DNA of 64,000 nucleotides from CAVYXZ01 sp965223835 (GCA_965223835.1 CBDCXQ010000001.1:682001-746000), one strand, 5' to 3'. Counted from the stretch's first letter, positions 33,969 through 42,762 are shown. Numbers and translations: made by a program. Notes: generated by a model not told the origin, from the letters alone.

Positions 33969-34853
33969 ATGATTCGTTTTGGGTATCGTGATGTGGAGTA
34001 TCCGGGGCCGACGTTAGGAGAATTACGCGATAGTAGCGCACTGTTAGATGACCTATCAGGCTTGCACGACCGCATGGCAGAGGATGGATACCTGCTGCTG
34101 CGGGGTTTCCTGGACCGCGACACAGTGTTGAACGCCCGCAAAACCATCCTGACCCACATGCACGAGCATGAAGCGCTGACGCCCGACACACCCCTGCTCG
34201 AAGGCGTGATGCCCAAAGGTGGACGCGGCGTGCGCATGATGGGCCGCGCCGGAATTGCGCATCATCCCGATGTGCTGGCGGTACTCGAAAGTCCAACACT
34301 GTTCAACTTTTTTGAACGTTATTTCGGCGAACCGGCGTTAACCTATCATTACAAATGGCTGCGGGCGGTCGGCAACGAGCAATACACCGGTGCCCACATG
34401 GACACGGTGTACATGGGCGAGAATCTGGCGAACGTACACACCGTCTGGATTCCGTTTGGCGATACCCCGGTGGAACAGGGCACGCTGGCGATGTGCGCGG
34501 GGTCGAATCAACTGCCGGAATTTGCCCGCTTGCGCGCGACGTATGGTCGCATGGACGTGGACCGCGACGGCATTGAGGGCTGGTTCTCCCGTGACCCGCT
34601 GGAAATCTCCGAGAAGTTCGGTGGACGATGGCTGACGAGTGCCTTCGAGGCCGGGGACATCATCTTTTTTGGGATGCACACCATGCACGCCTCAACAACC
34701 AACCTGACGAATCGCTTCCGGCTCAGTTGTGATGTGCGCTTCCAGCCCGCCAGCGACCCGCTGGATAAGCGCTGGGCTAAAGATGGCATCGAGCACTATG
34801 GCGGCCCACCCAAACGAACGATGGCCGAAGCCCGTGAAATGTGGGGCGTTTGA
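33969..34853 (+). CDS. phytanoyl-CoA dioxygenase (PhyH)-family Fe(II)/2-oxoglutarate oxygenase
   Basis: A 294-residue non-haem iron oxygenase. The iron ligands are His143 and Asp145 (TGAHMDTVY) and a distal His around 240 (MHTMHASTTN). Arg249 in NRFRLSCDVRFQP is placed to bind 2-oxoglutarate. PhyH members hydroxylate diverse small molecules, so the substrate is open. It ends 14 bases from the convergent enolase-superfamily gene, and might act on the same sugar-acid or related substrate, but that is inference from position. The ATG at 33969 follows AGAGGGA. Confidence 0.9.
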   Translation: MIRFGYRDVEYPGPTLGELRDSSALLDDLSGLHDRMAEDGYLLLRGFLDRDTVLNARKTILTHMHEHEALTPDTPLLEGVMPKGGRGVRMMGRAGIAHHPDVLAVLESPTLFNFFERYFGEPALTYHYKWLRAVGNEQYTGAHMDTVYMGENLANVHTVWIPFGDTPVEQGTLAMCAGSNQLPEFARLRATYGRMDVDRDGIEGWFSRDPLEISEKFGGRWLTSAFEAGDIIFFGMHTMHASTTNLTNRFRLSCDVRFQPASDPLDKRWAKDGIEHYGGPPKRTMAEAREMWGV

Positions 34854-34867
34854 ATTTGTAGCTTGTA

Positions 34868-36022
34868 TCACGCCTGCATCTCAGCCAGTTTGCCCTCATC
34901 AATGCGGATGCCGAGGCCGGGGGTGTCGGGCAGGTGATAAACGCCGGCGTCACAGACCAGCGGCGTTTCCAGCAGCAGGTTCGCCAGCGCGAAGACCGGT
35001 GGCTGATACTCCAGCAAGAGCAGGTTGGGGATCGCGGCGGCGACATGAATCGACGCGCTGATGCATGGCCCCAGGCCCACGCTCAAATGCGGTGCAACCG
35101 GGATATTAAACGCCTCGGCCATCTGCGCGATTTTGACCAGTTCCGAAATCCCCACCCGGCCCGCATCGGGTTGCAGCACGTCCGCGCCCCGTCTTACCAG
35201 CCAGGGCTGGAATTGATAGCGGGTGCGTTCCGTCTCGCCAATGGCGATGGGCACGGCAACGGCCTGCGCCAGTTGCACATGGGCGTCGATGTCTTCGGGA
35301 TTCAGCGGCGCTTCAAACAACTCGACGTTGAGGTCCGCCAGCCGGTGGCCCAACCGAATCGCTTCATCCAACGCATAAACCCAGTGCGCGTCCAGCAGCA
35401 GCGTCGTGTCATCGCCGAGACCTTCCCGCAGCGCCTGCATTGTCCCCGCGTCTTCACGAATCCCGTTGCCAACATGCAGCTTGAAATTGTGAAAGCCCTG
35501 CGCGGTGTATTCGTGAGCGAGTTCAAGGCGCTCCGCATCCGTTGGGCGCGGTAAGCCGGAGACATAGCAGGGAATAGTGTCGCGGTAGGTGCCGCCCAGC
35601 AGTTGATACACCGGCTGATTCAGGAGTTTGCCGCGTAAGTCCCATAGCGCAATATCGCAGGCGCTGATGGCGTCCAGCATGAAGCCCCCATAGTAGCCGC
35701 GCTCCCGCATCAGATCGTACATGCGGTTCCACAGCACGCCGCCAGCCAGCGGATTGCTGCCGACCAGCACCGGGCTGAGCAATTGCTCGACAATCGTCTG
35801 GACGACTTCGGGTGCAACCGGGGCCAATGCCTCACCCCAGCCGATGACGCCATCCTCCGTTGTGATTTTGATGAAGGTGGTTTCAAAATGCGTCGAATAC
35901 AGCGCGCGATACGGTGGCCGCACAAAATATTGTCCTAATTCAACGCCTGGCGGCAATGTGCCCAGATAGGCTTCCTCGCGTTTGATGCGGATCGGATAGG
36001 CGGCAACCTGGGTGATTTTCAT
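34868..36022 (-). CDS. mandelate racemase/muconate lactonizing enzyme-family dehydratase
   Basis: A 384-residue enolase-superfamily enzyme. Metal ligands are Asp211 (LLLDAHW), Glu237 (ELFEAPL) and Glu263 (IGETERT). The acid/base set is Lys181 (FKLHVG) and the Asp286/His312 dyad (LQPDAGRVG, APHLSVG), which marks the mandelate-racemase subgroup with its many sugar-acid dehydratases. The likely reaction is syn or anti dehydration of an aldonic or uronic acid. The ATG at 36022 follows GGAGC. It lies just four bases past the IclR gene stop, in the same operon as the sugar ABC transporter. Confidence 0.92.
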   Translation of the reverse strand: MKITQVAAYPIRIKREEAYLGTLPPGVELGQYFVRPPYRALYSTHFETTFIKITTEDGVIGWGEALAPVAPEVVQTIVEQLLSPVLVGSNPLAGGVLWNRMYDLMRERGYYGGFMLDAISACDIALWDLRGKLLNQPVYQLLGGTYRDTIPCYVSGLPRPTDAERLELAHEYTAQGFHNFKLHVGNGIREDAGTMQALREGLGDDTTLLLDAHWVYALDEAIRLGHRLADLNVELFEAPLNPEDIDAHVQLAQAVAVPIAIGETERTRYQFQPWLVRRGADVLQPDAGRVGISELVKIAQMAEAFNIPVAPHLSVGLGPCISASIHVAAAIPNLLLLEYQPPVFALANLLLETPLVCDAGVYHLPDTPGLGIRIDEGKLAEMQA

Positions 36023-36026
36023 GAGT

Positions 36027-36833
36027 TTAGCTCCTGCGCATGGAGGGCGCGGTGATATAGCCAAGGCGCATCGAGATGCGGTCACAGAGTTCAATGATCT
36101 TCTGGGTTAACTCGGCCTGGCGTTGTGTCCACCGCACCTGACTGAGCGGGCCAGAGAAGCTCAGCGCCCCTACGACCGCGCCCGATGCATCCGTAATGGG
36201 TCCGGCAACACAGGCTCGACCCAGCGCCAGTTCTTCCATTTCCAGTGCCCATCCCCGCTCACGAATTTGCTGCAATTCGTGAAATAGCGCTTCTTTGTCG
36301 GTGCAGGTGTTTACGGAATAGCGCGTCAGGTGCAGGTGGTCAAGCAGGGTACACTGTTCAGTGTGTGGCAGGTGCGCCAGCAGCACTTTGCCCATGCCAG
36401 TCGCATGCAGGGGGTTGCGCCTGCCAATGAGCGTATATGGGCGCGGCACTTCCGGCGTTTCGATATGGGCCAGATAGAAGATGCTGTCTCGATCCAGCAC
36501 CGACAGGTTAACCCCCAGATTAACCTCCAGGCAGGCATTTTGCATCTCAGGTCGCGCTTCCATCCGTAGGCGATCATGATTAAGCGCGACACCGGCCAGC
36601 GTGAGCACTGTCCGACCTAGATGGTACATCCCGGTCATGGCATCTTGTTGCACGTAGCCATCATATTCCAGCGTTGCCAGTAGCCGCGATACCAGGCTCG
36701 GTGTCAGATCCAGTTGTTGACTGATGTCCGTCACTCGCAGTTCGGGTGTCGCATCGGTGAAACAATTCAAGATGCTCATCGCACGCATCACGCTCTGGGT
36801 CAGACCAGCAGTATTCGATTTTCTGGATGTCAT
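36027..36833 (-). CDS. IclR-family transcriptional regulator
   Basis: A 268-residue regulator. The N-terminal winged helix is TQSVMRAMSILNCFTD, LRVTDISQQLDLTPSLVSRLLATLEYDGYVQQ, and the C-terminal IclR ligand domain contains YTLIGRRNPLHATGMGKVLLAHLP, GRACVAGPITDASGAVVGALSFSGP. The ATG at 36833, after GGGGAAA, is preferred over the ATG at 36878, which lacks a ribosome site. IclR proteins respond to sugar acids, aromatic acids or their breakdown products. Here the gene is inside the transporter-dehydratase operon and probably controls it. Confidence 0.93.
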   Translation of the reverse strand: MTSRKSNTAGLTQSVMRAMSILNCFTDATPELRVTDISQQLDLTPSLVSRLLATLEYDGYVQQDAMTGMYHLGRTVLTLAGVALNHDRLRMEARPEMQNACLEVNLGVNLSVLDRDSIFYLAHIETPEVPRPYTLIGRRNPLHATGMGKVLLAHLPHTEQCTLLDHLHLTRYSVNTCTDKEALFHELQQIRERGWALEMEELALGRACVAGPITDASGAVVGALSFSGPLSQVRWTQRQAELTQKIIELCDRISMRLGYITAPSMRRS

Positions 36834-36887
36834 GACAGCGATTTCCCCCACTGGTTTTAGCTGCCTGGACGGTATCATGGCGGTTGC

Positions 36888-37787
36888 TTAGCCTTTGATG
36901 CCCGAAAGATTCGCACCCTGGATAAACTGCTTCTGGAACATGAAGAAGATCACCAGCACAGGGACAACCATCATTACCGTCGCCGCCATCTGCTGATTCT
37001 GCATCCCACCCTGACCGGGTAGCGCCTGGAAGTAATAGAGGCCCAACGCCAGGGTATGCAGACTGTCGTCTTTTAAGTAGATGAGCGGCCCCAGGAACTC
37101 GTTCCAACTGCCCTGGAAACTGAGAATGGCGATCACGATAATGGCCGGTTTCGCCAGCGGGACCATCAGTCGCCAGAAGATCATGAGTTCACTCGCGCCG
37201 TCGATCTTGGCGGAGTCGATCAAGTCCTGGGGGATGCCCAGGAAAAATTGGCGGGCCAGGAAAATGAAAAAGGCGCTGCCGAAGAAATGGGGCAGAATCA
37301 AGGGCCAAAAGGTGTTGACCCAGCCCAGTTCGTTATAGGCGATATAGACCGGGATGAGCAGCACCGCAAACGGCAGCATCATTGTTGCCAACAGAATAAG
37401 AAACAGTGTGTCACGAAACGGGAACCGAAAGCGGGCGAAACCATACGCCACGATAGTTGATGAGGTCAAATGCCCGATCATGCCCATCACAGTGACGAAG
37501 ACCGTGTTGCGAAAGGTGACGCTAAAATTCCAGAAGCGCAGTGCTTCCGTATAATTTTCGAATTGCCAGACACGCGGGATCCACTCCGGTGGAAAAACGC
37601 CGACCTGTTCGATGGGCATGAACGATGTCAGGAACATCCACAGCAGCGGCGCGACAAACCAGGCGCTGCACGCAATCAGTAACAGGTAGAGTAGTGCCTG
37701 GCCCCCGATGCGGGTCAAGCGCGGCAACAGATAGTCCCGGAAATTGTCAGGTTGGGATTGAGTCGTGGGTTGAGTGGTTGTCGCCAT
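36888..37787 (-). CDS. carbohydrate ABC transporter permease (MalG-like)
   Basis: A 299-residue inner-membrane permease with six transmembrane segments. The N-terminus up to MFLTSFMPIEQVGVFPPEWIP is standard for the MalG group. The EAA loop that contacts the ATPase is DSAKIDGASELMIFWRLMVPLAKPA, about 90 residues from the C-terminus. It starts 11 bases after the MalF-like gene. No ATPase gene is in the operon; a shared MsmK/UgpC-type ATPase encoded elsewhere is the usual solution. Confidence 0.95.
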   Translation of the reverse strand: MATTTQPTTQSQPDNFRDYLLPRLTRIGGQALLYLLLIACSAWFVAPLLWMFLTSFMPIEQVGVFPPEWIPRVWQFENYTEALRFWNFSVTFRNTVFVTVMGMIGHLTSSTIVAYGFARFRFPFRDTLFLILLATMMLPFAVLLIPVYIAYNELGWVNTFWPLILPHFFGSAFFIFLARQFFLGIPQDLIDSAKIDGASELMIFWRLMVPLAKPAIIVIAILSFQGSWNEFLGPLIYLKDDSLHTLALGLYYFQALPGQGGMQNQQMAATVMMVVPVLVIFFMFQKQFIQGANLSGIKG

Positions 37788-37798
37788 CGTGCGCCTCC

Positions 37799-38749
37799 CT
37801 AATTGTTATAAAATACCCAGCGATTAGAAGTGGTGACAACGATGATCGTGAACACAAACACAATCATGAACAAAATCCAGGCCAGCGCCGATGAATAGCC
37901 CATCTGCGGCGGCAGATACTGAAAGGCATGGTCGAAGATATGCAATACGAAGGTGCGCGTGGCGTCGCGGGGACCACCCTGCGTCATAATGAACACTTGC
38001 CCAAAAACCTGAAAAGCATTGATGATGTTGATGAGGACGTTCAGGTAAATGGTGGGGGTCATCAGCGGCAGGGTCACGCGCCACAGCCGATGAAGGCGGT
38101 TTGCACCATCAATTTTGGCGGCGTCATAATATTCTTGCGGGATATTCTGTAACCCGGCCAGGAAGATAATCATCGTGACGCCGACCCAGGTCGTACTCAT
38201 CACGAGTAAACCGATCATCGCATAGTCCGGGCTGCTCAGCCACCGAATGCGATCAACGCCAAAAATCCCCAGGAACCAGTTCAGCAGGCCAAACCGTCCA
38301 TTCAAAACATAGAGCCAGATCATCGATATGGCGACGATGGGCACGGTTGCCGGTACATAAAACAGGGTGCGCCACAAGCCCAAAAAGCGCACTTTGGCGT
38401 TGAGCAGCATCGCCAGCAAAAATCCTAAGACAATACGAATCGTGACCGAGCCAACAACGTAAACGGCGGTGTTGCCCAGTGATTTCCAGAACAGCGGGTC
38501 ACCCGTCAGGATTTCTACATAATTTTTGGTGCCGACCCAGGTGGGTGAATTAATAATGTCATATTTGGTGAAACTTAGCACAAAGGAGGCGATAAACGGT
38601 CCCAGCGAAAACAGCACCACGCCGATAATCCAGGGCGTGATAAAGAGCAGCCCGGTGCGGGCCTCACGTCGGCGCATGGGCGATAGATCGCGCCAGCGTT
38701 CACGCTGCTTGCCCACCTGTTTTAATTGTGAACTAAATGCAGTTGCCAT
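37799..38749 (-). CDS. carbohydrate ABC transporter permease (MalF-like)
   Basis: A 316-residue permease with six transmembrane segments. LLFITPWIIGVVLFSLGPFIASFVLSFT is the conserved first helix of this group. FVGTKNY-type text follows (WVGTKNYVEIL), and the EAA loop is YYDAAKIDGANRLHRLWRVTLPLMTPTI. With the MalG-like partner it forms the transmembrane channel for a sugar or sugar acid. A strong stem-loop separates it from the binding-protein gene upstream, likely lowering its expression relative to that protein. Confidence 0.95.
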   Translation of the reverse strand: MATAFSSQLKQVGKQRERWRDLSPMRRREARTGLLFITPWIIGVVLFSLGPFIASFVLSFTKYDIINSPTWVGTKNYVEILTGDPLFWKSLGNTAVYVVGSVTIRIVLGFLLAMLLNAKVRFLGLWRTLFYVPATVPIVAISMIWLYVLNGRFGLLNWFLGIFGVDRIRWLSSPDYAMIGLLVMSTTWVGVTMIIFLAGLQNIPQEYYDAAKIDGANRLHRLWRVTLPLMTPTIYLNVLINIINAFQVFGQVFIMTQGGPRDATRTFVLHIFDHAFQYLPPQMGYSSALAWILFMIVFVFTIIVVTTSNRWVFYNN

Positions 38750-38863
38750 AAAATTCTCCTTCCAGACTCGCGTTCCGCTGCCTCAGAGACGTGAGCAAAA
38801 CGGTTTATTATGGCTGTTTGGATTATATTGCAAAAGATTGGTCGATGGTTTAACCACAAATCT

Positions 38864-38899
38864 GGGATGGGCCTGAAATATTAAGCTCAGACCCTTCCC
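38864..38899 (-). terminator. stem-loop between the binding-protein and permease genes
   Basis: On the minus strand a 13-bp stem (GGGAAGGGTCTGA with TCAGGCCCATCCC) has one A-A mismatch and one G-U pair around a 10-base loop. There is no T-run, so it more likely stabilises the binding-protein mRNA or partly terminates, giving more binding protein than permease. Confidence 0.6.
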
Positions 38900-38941
38900 A
38901 TTGCGGTGATTTATACTGGGCCGGTAACGGCAAGTCAGCGA

Positions 38942-40267
38942 CTATGCGCCATATTCCGCCCAGAATGTGTCCAGCAGGGCCTGGATTTCGGCTTCGGCAT
39001 CAGCCAGCGCTTGTTCAGCGGTCTTCTCATCGAACATCACTTCGTCAATCATGCGATTCAGAATCTGGTCGGCTTCCGGCTGAACCGGGGATGTAGCAAC
39101 CACATTGTCCAGTGCTGCTACCGCGAGAATTTCCCCAGCGCGCTCATGGGTGACACCATCTTTTAAGTAACCATCGCAATCGACTAACGGTGAAGGCCGT
39201 TGCTGCTGCTGTATGAACCAGCAAGCGCCCTTGCCTTCCATCTCGGTTGTCAGCCATTTGACCAGTTGCCAGGCTTCATCAGGATGGGCCGCATTTTTCG
39301 GGATCATGTAACCCCAGCCACCAATGGCGGAACCGCGTCGGTCTGGGCTGCCGCTCGGACCATAGGGCACGGCTGTGATACCATAATTCAGTTCATCAGC
39401 AAATTCTTCGTACTGGAACAACTGCCAGGACCCATTCACATTCATTGAGTCAAGGCCCAGGATGAAGGGTGTCTGATCGAACTCGCCGGTCATCTCGTAG
39501 AACGAGTTGACTTCCTCAATGCCGTAGTTGATGTCGTCGGTGAAGGTTTTCAGGAATTCGAGCACCTCAATGCCAGCCTGATTGTTAATGGTTACTGTGC
39601 GGAGGTCGTCGCTGATCCAGTCCTGTCCGTTGGAGTTCAGCCAGACGCGGAAGTTGTTGCCAATTGCCAGCGGATTCAACCCCACACGATCGAGGAAACC
39701 GCCGTCACCCATCGTCAGCGCTTCAGCGGCGGCCAACAGTTCTGCCCACGTTTCGGGGAAATTCTCCGGGTCCAGTCCGGCTTCAGCGAAATGATCCTTG
39801 TTGTACCACATAATGTTGATCGCGCCGCCGGTTGGTAGGGGCAGCATCCAGGTCTTATCGTTGAACTGGGTGCCGGCAAACTCGGATGGCACGAAAATGT
39901 CCGGGCTAATGCCATCGGTTTCCATATATTCATCGAGCGGAATGATGGATTCAGTAGCAGCGAAGAAAGGCAGGTCCTGCTTGCCGAACATGGTCACATC
40001 CGGCGGATCACCCGCTGCAATCGCGGTCAGGAGATTTTCGAGTCGGTTGTCCCAGGGGAGAAAGACGTTATCGACACAGATGCCGGGGTTGGCATCTTCA
40101 AAGGCAGCGATCTGCTCTTCCATCAGCGGGATACGATTACCACCCCAGTGATGCCAGTAGGTCAGGGTAACATCACCTTCACAGTCAGCGTTCTGGGCAT
40201 GAACGGCCAGCGAAAACGTAAAGAGCATCGATACAATTACAAGTAGGCGGACTGATTTTCTTAACAC
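38942..40267 (-). CDS. carbohydrate ABC transporter substrate-binding protein
   Basis: A 441-residue secreted binding protein. The signal peptide is VRLLVIVSMLFTFSLAVHAQ with a likely cut after HAQ; there is no lipobox Cys, unusual for a bacterium with one membrane. The mature part begins CEGDVTLTYWHHWGG, then QIAAFEDANPGICVDNVFLPW, the pattern of family 1 sugar-binding proteins. WGYMIPKNAAHPDEAWQLVKWL near the C-terminus also fits. The start is GTG at 40267 after AAAGGAAA. Adjacent to permeases, IclR and a sugar-acid dehydratase, so it may bind a sugar acid or its glycoside. Confidence 0.93.
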   Translation of the reverse strand: MLRKSVRLLVIVSMLFTFSLAVHAQNADCEGDVTLTYWHHWGGNRIPLMEEQIAAFEDANPGICVDNVFLPWDNRLENLLTAIAAGDPPDVTMFGKQDLPFFAATESIIPLDEYMETDGISPDIFVPSEFAGTQFNDKTWMLPLPTGGAINIMWYNKDHFAEAGLDPENFPETWAELLAAAEALTMGDGGFLDRVGLNPLAIGNNFRVWLNSNGQDWISDDLRTVTINNQAGIEVLEFLKTFTDDINYGIEEVNSFYEMTGEFDQTPFILGLDSMNVNGSWQLFQYEEFADELNYGITAVPYGPSGSPDRRGSAIGGWGYMIPKNAAHPDEAWQLVKWLTTEMEGKGACWFIQQQQRPSPLVDCDGYLKDGVTHERAGEILAVAALDNVVATSPVQPEADQILNRMIDEVMFDEKTAEQALADAEAEIQALLDTFWAEYGA

Positions 40268-40744
40268 AGTAAGTTTCCTTTCGACATGTTTTGTTGAATA
40301 ATCAGATGATCAATTTTAAACATAAGCCGCGTGCTCTCTGGCGGGTGAGGCCGATGGTTGCACGGCTGGCGGCACCAACCCTCCTTTCTTATGAATCAGC
40401 AATGGCTACACAATCATCATAATGTGCGCACCGCTGCTGGTCAAAAAATTGCAACATAACCGTTGTTTCACAATACTATAGCGCATCCTGAGAGTGATTT
40501 CTACTATGTGGGATGACTTGCTGTAGTACAGGAACATGGCGACGATTGGCATAGATGCTGGTTGGAAATTATCTTGCTGAGTTATTGAGTGGGAGCTTCT
40601 GAGACACGCGCCTACAATTGGTTCTCGCTTGCCGGTTGCAGGAGCAAGTTTGAAACTCGCCTGCGAAGTAGAATTATGAATATTCAAATAGATTTAACCC
40701 GACTACTGCGCGGTTTCAGTTGAGTAATTTACCATAATAGCTGG
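40268..40744. other. 477-base regulatory region upstream of the sugar-uptake operon
   Basis: No credible long gene is here. An imperfect dyad, TTGCAACATAAC-c-GTTGTTTCACAA-like, at 40449-40473 is the best operator candidate for the IclR protein. A proline-rich 19-codon reading frame (GTG at 40375 to TAA at 40316, minus strand) follows a strong AGGAGG. The rest, toward the HEPN gene end, shows nothing I can assign. Confidence 0.4.
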
Positions 40745-41098
40745 TCAAGTGTCGTCGGTCTGACTGTCTAGCTCCTGGATGATTGCTGATACCTGCTTCC
40801 TGAGCGGCATCAAATCGTCCTCTATAATTTGCCAGATGCGTTCCAGCTTGATTCCCCAGTAAACATGGGTGACAAAATTACGAAAGGCAATGATTTGTTT
40901 CCAGGGAATTTCCGGGTGATTTGAACGCAAATCATCTGAGATATGACGGGCTGCCTCGCCGATGATTTCTAGATTTCGAATGACTGCTTCCTGAGTCACG
41001 CGTGAAGATTCAAACGCTTCCCGGCCATCAGTTACGAATTCGGTTGTAAGATCAATCCGTTCCAGAATGTCTTCGAGGAATGCCAGATCATCTCTCAT
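40745..41098 (-). CDS. HepT-like HEPN toxin (DUF86)
   Basis: A 117-residue helical protein with an intact R-x4-H-x-Y motif: Arg73, His78, Tyr80 in RNFVTHVY. In the studied HepT/MntA system the Arg and His form the RNase site and the Tyr is adenylylated by the antitoxin. The ATG at 41098 overlaps the MNT gene end by four bases (ATGA), so the antitoxin is made first. It lies between the sugar-uptake operon control region and its own antitoxin gene. The RNA target is unknown. Confidence 0.92.
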   Translation of the reverse strand: MRDDLAFLEDILERIDLTTEFVTDGREAFESSRVTQEAVIRNLEIIGEAARHISDDLRSNHPEIPWKQIIAFRNFVTHVYWGIKLERIWQIIEDDLMPLRKQVSAIIQELDSQTDDT

Positions 41099-41403
41099 AA
41101 CGGTACTGCCTCGCGGAGTACCCGTGTGCGTATATGTGGCTTGAGTTCTTCTTCGGTTGCCACATCAACTTTGCGCCCCAGCAATTCCTCCAGTTCAATT
41201 ACCAGTCCCATTCCACCCCAGGTTGACAGTTGTGACCAATCTTGATCGACCAGCAGATCAACATCGCTAGTCTCAATGGCTTCACCACGCGCCACACTGC
41301 CGAAGATTCGTACATTCGACGCGCCGTATTGTCCCGCCAATCTCAGAATGGCGTCGCGCTTGTCGCCAATAATATCTTCAATTCCAAGCTGTTGGATCGT
41401 CAT
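41095..41403 (-). CDS. MntA-like nucleotidyltransferase antitoxin
   Basis: A 102-residue minimal nucleotidyltransferase with Gly35-Ser36, Asp47 and Asp49 in FGSVARGEAIETSDVDLLVD. It should neutralise the adjacent HEPN toxin by AMP transfer. The paralogue at 7783 is of the same length and ends with the same EAVPL. The ATG at 41403 is the start. The pair has about 80 bases to the thiolase gene upstream and is an independent unit. Confidence 0.92.
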   Translation of the reverse strand: MTIQQLGIEDIIGDKRDAILRLAGQYGASNVRIFGSVARGEAIETSDVDLLVDQDWSQLSTWGGMGLVIELEELLGRKVDVATEEELKPHIRTRVLREAVPL

Positions 41404-41483
41404 CTGCTATTGCCTACAGCTATTTTTTTGAGTGATAATTCAGGTCCATTTTAACATAATTGCGCATCGATTTTTATTTGACG

Positions 41484-42671
41484 TTACCCCACCCGCTCAA
41501 ACAGGCCCGCTGCGCCCATGCCGCCGCCGATACACATCGTCACCATGCCATATCGACTGTTGCGCCGTTGCATTTCGTTGATGATCTGCACCGTGAGTTT
41601 GGCCCCTGTGCAGCCCAGCGGATGCCCCAGCGCAATTGCCCCGCCGTTGACGTTCACCTTGTCCGGGTCCAGTCCCAGGTGTCGGATGACGGCTAAAGCC
41701 TGGGCAGCGAAAGCTTCATTGAGTTCGACCAGATCAATATCGTCTTTGGCAATCCCGGTGCGGTCCAGCAAACGTGGCACAGCGGCAATCGGACCCACGC
41801 CCATCACTTCGGGCCGCACTCCCGCTACGTTGAAGCCAACAAAACGCGCCAGCGGTTGCAGGCCAAGTTGCGCCGCTTTTCCGGCTTCCATGACGATTAC
41901 CCCGGCAGCACCATCACTTAAGGGACTGGAATTCCCGGCGGTGACGCGTCCGCCTTCACGGAACACGGGCCGGAGTTTTGCCAGCGCTTCGGGTGAAGTT
42001 TCGCGCCGCAGATGTTCATCTTCAGCGAACATGACTGTGCGCGTTGCTGGCAGGCCATCGTCGCCGATGACCGTTTCTTCAATCGCAAACGGCACAATTT
42101 CGTCTTGAAAATACCCGGCATCAACGGCGTTGGCGGCTTTTTGGTGACTCTGATAGGCGAACTGGTCCATGTCCTCGCGGCTGATGTTCCATTCGTCCGC
42201 GACATGCTCCGCCGTGTGACCCATCGCCATATAGACTTCGGGTGCGTTTTGCGCCATGTGGGGATTTGGGCTGATCTTAAAGCCGGTCATCGGCACCAGC
42301 GACATCGTTTCCGCACCGCCCGCGATGATGATGTCTGCGCCGTTGGCAATGATGCGTTCGGCGGCCATCGCAATCGACTGCAAGCCGCTGGAACAAAAGC
42401 GGTTGATCGTCTGGCCGGGTACTTCGACTGGCAGCCCGGCCCGCAGTGCGATCACACGAGCGAAGTTCAGCCCCTGTGAACCCTCCGGCATGGCACAACC
42501 AATAATCACGTCGTCGATTTCATGGGGGTCGATTTTCGCATTGGTCTGGCGCAGCAAGTCTTGAATCACCGCCGCCGCCATGTCATCAGAACGGGCGTTG
42601 CGAGTGGTCCCCCGATTACTCTTGCCAACAGCGGTCCGCGCCGCCGCGACGATTACTGCTTCTCTAGTCAT
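41484..42671 (-). CDS. fadA: acetyl-CoA acetyltransferase / 3-ketoacyl-CoA thiolase
   Basis: A 395-residue thiolase, normal length. The acyl-accepting Cys93 is in NRFCSSGLQ, the His in GGAIALGHPLGCTGA and the second Cys in MCIGGGMG. It cleaves 3-ketoacyl-CoA with CoA in the last step of beta-oxidation, or runs backwards in synthesis. It follows the FadN-type gene by 91 bases, the usual pairing. Three copies of a TCTCYAGTC word lie at and just before its start codon. The ATG at 42671 begins the conserved MTREAVIVAAARTAVGK. Confidence 0.94.
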   Translation of the reverse strand: MTREAVIVAAARTAVGKSNRGTTRNARSDDMAAAVIQDLLRQTNAKIDPHEIDDVIIGCAMPEGSQGLNFARVIALRAGLPVEVPGQTINRFCSSGLQSIAMAAERIIANGADIIIAGGAETMSLVPMTGFKISPNPHMAQNAPEVYMAMGHTAEHVADEWNISREDMDQFAYQSHQKAANAVDAGYFQDEIVPFAIEETVIGDDGLPATRTVMFAEDEHLRRETSPEALAKLRPVFREGGRVTAGNSSPLSDGAAGVIVMEAGKAAQLGLQPLARFVGFNVAGVRPEVMGVGPIAAVPRLLDRTGIAKDDIDLVELNEAFAAQALAVIRHLGLDPDKVNVNGGAIALGHPLGCTGAKLTVQIINEMQRRNSRYGMVTMCIGGGMGAAGLFERVG

Positions 42672-42704
42672 GAGTTGTTAGTCTCCAGTCAAAAGTCTCT
42701 AGTC
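42661..42704. repeat. three copies of TCTCYAGTC around the thiolase start
   Basis: TCTCTAGTC at 42661-42669 (inside the first codons), TCTCCAGTC at 42682-42690 and TCTCTAGTC at 42696-42704. The spacings are 21 and 14 bases. They may bind a regulator or be a trace of an intergenic micro-repeat. The same gap also holds a run reading ctttgcctctccgcgtcttt, a texture common in intergenic micro-repeats. Confidence 0.5.
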
Positions 42705-42762
42705 GATAAACAGTTTTACGTTTCTTTGCCTCTCCGCGTCTTTGCGTTGATTTACTTATTTC

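Noticed and set aside
40406..40687. 93-codon open frame on the minus strand in the gap before the HEPN gene
   Set aside because: No ribosome site, no recognisable motif, and an unusual residue mixture; the region is better seen as regulatory.
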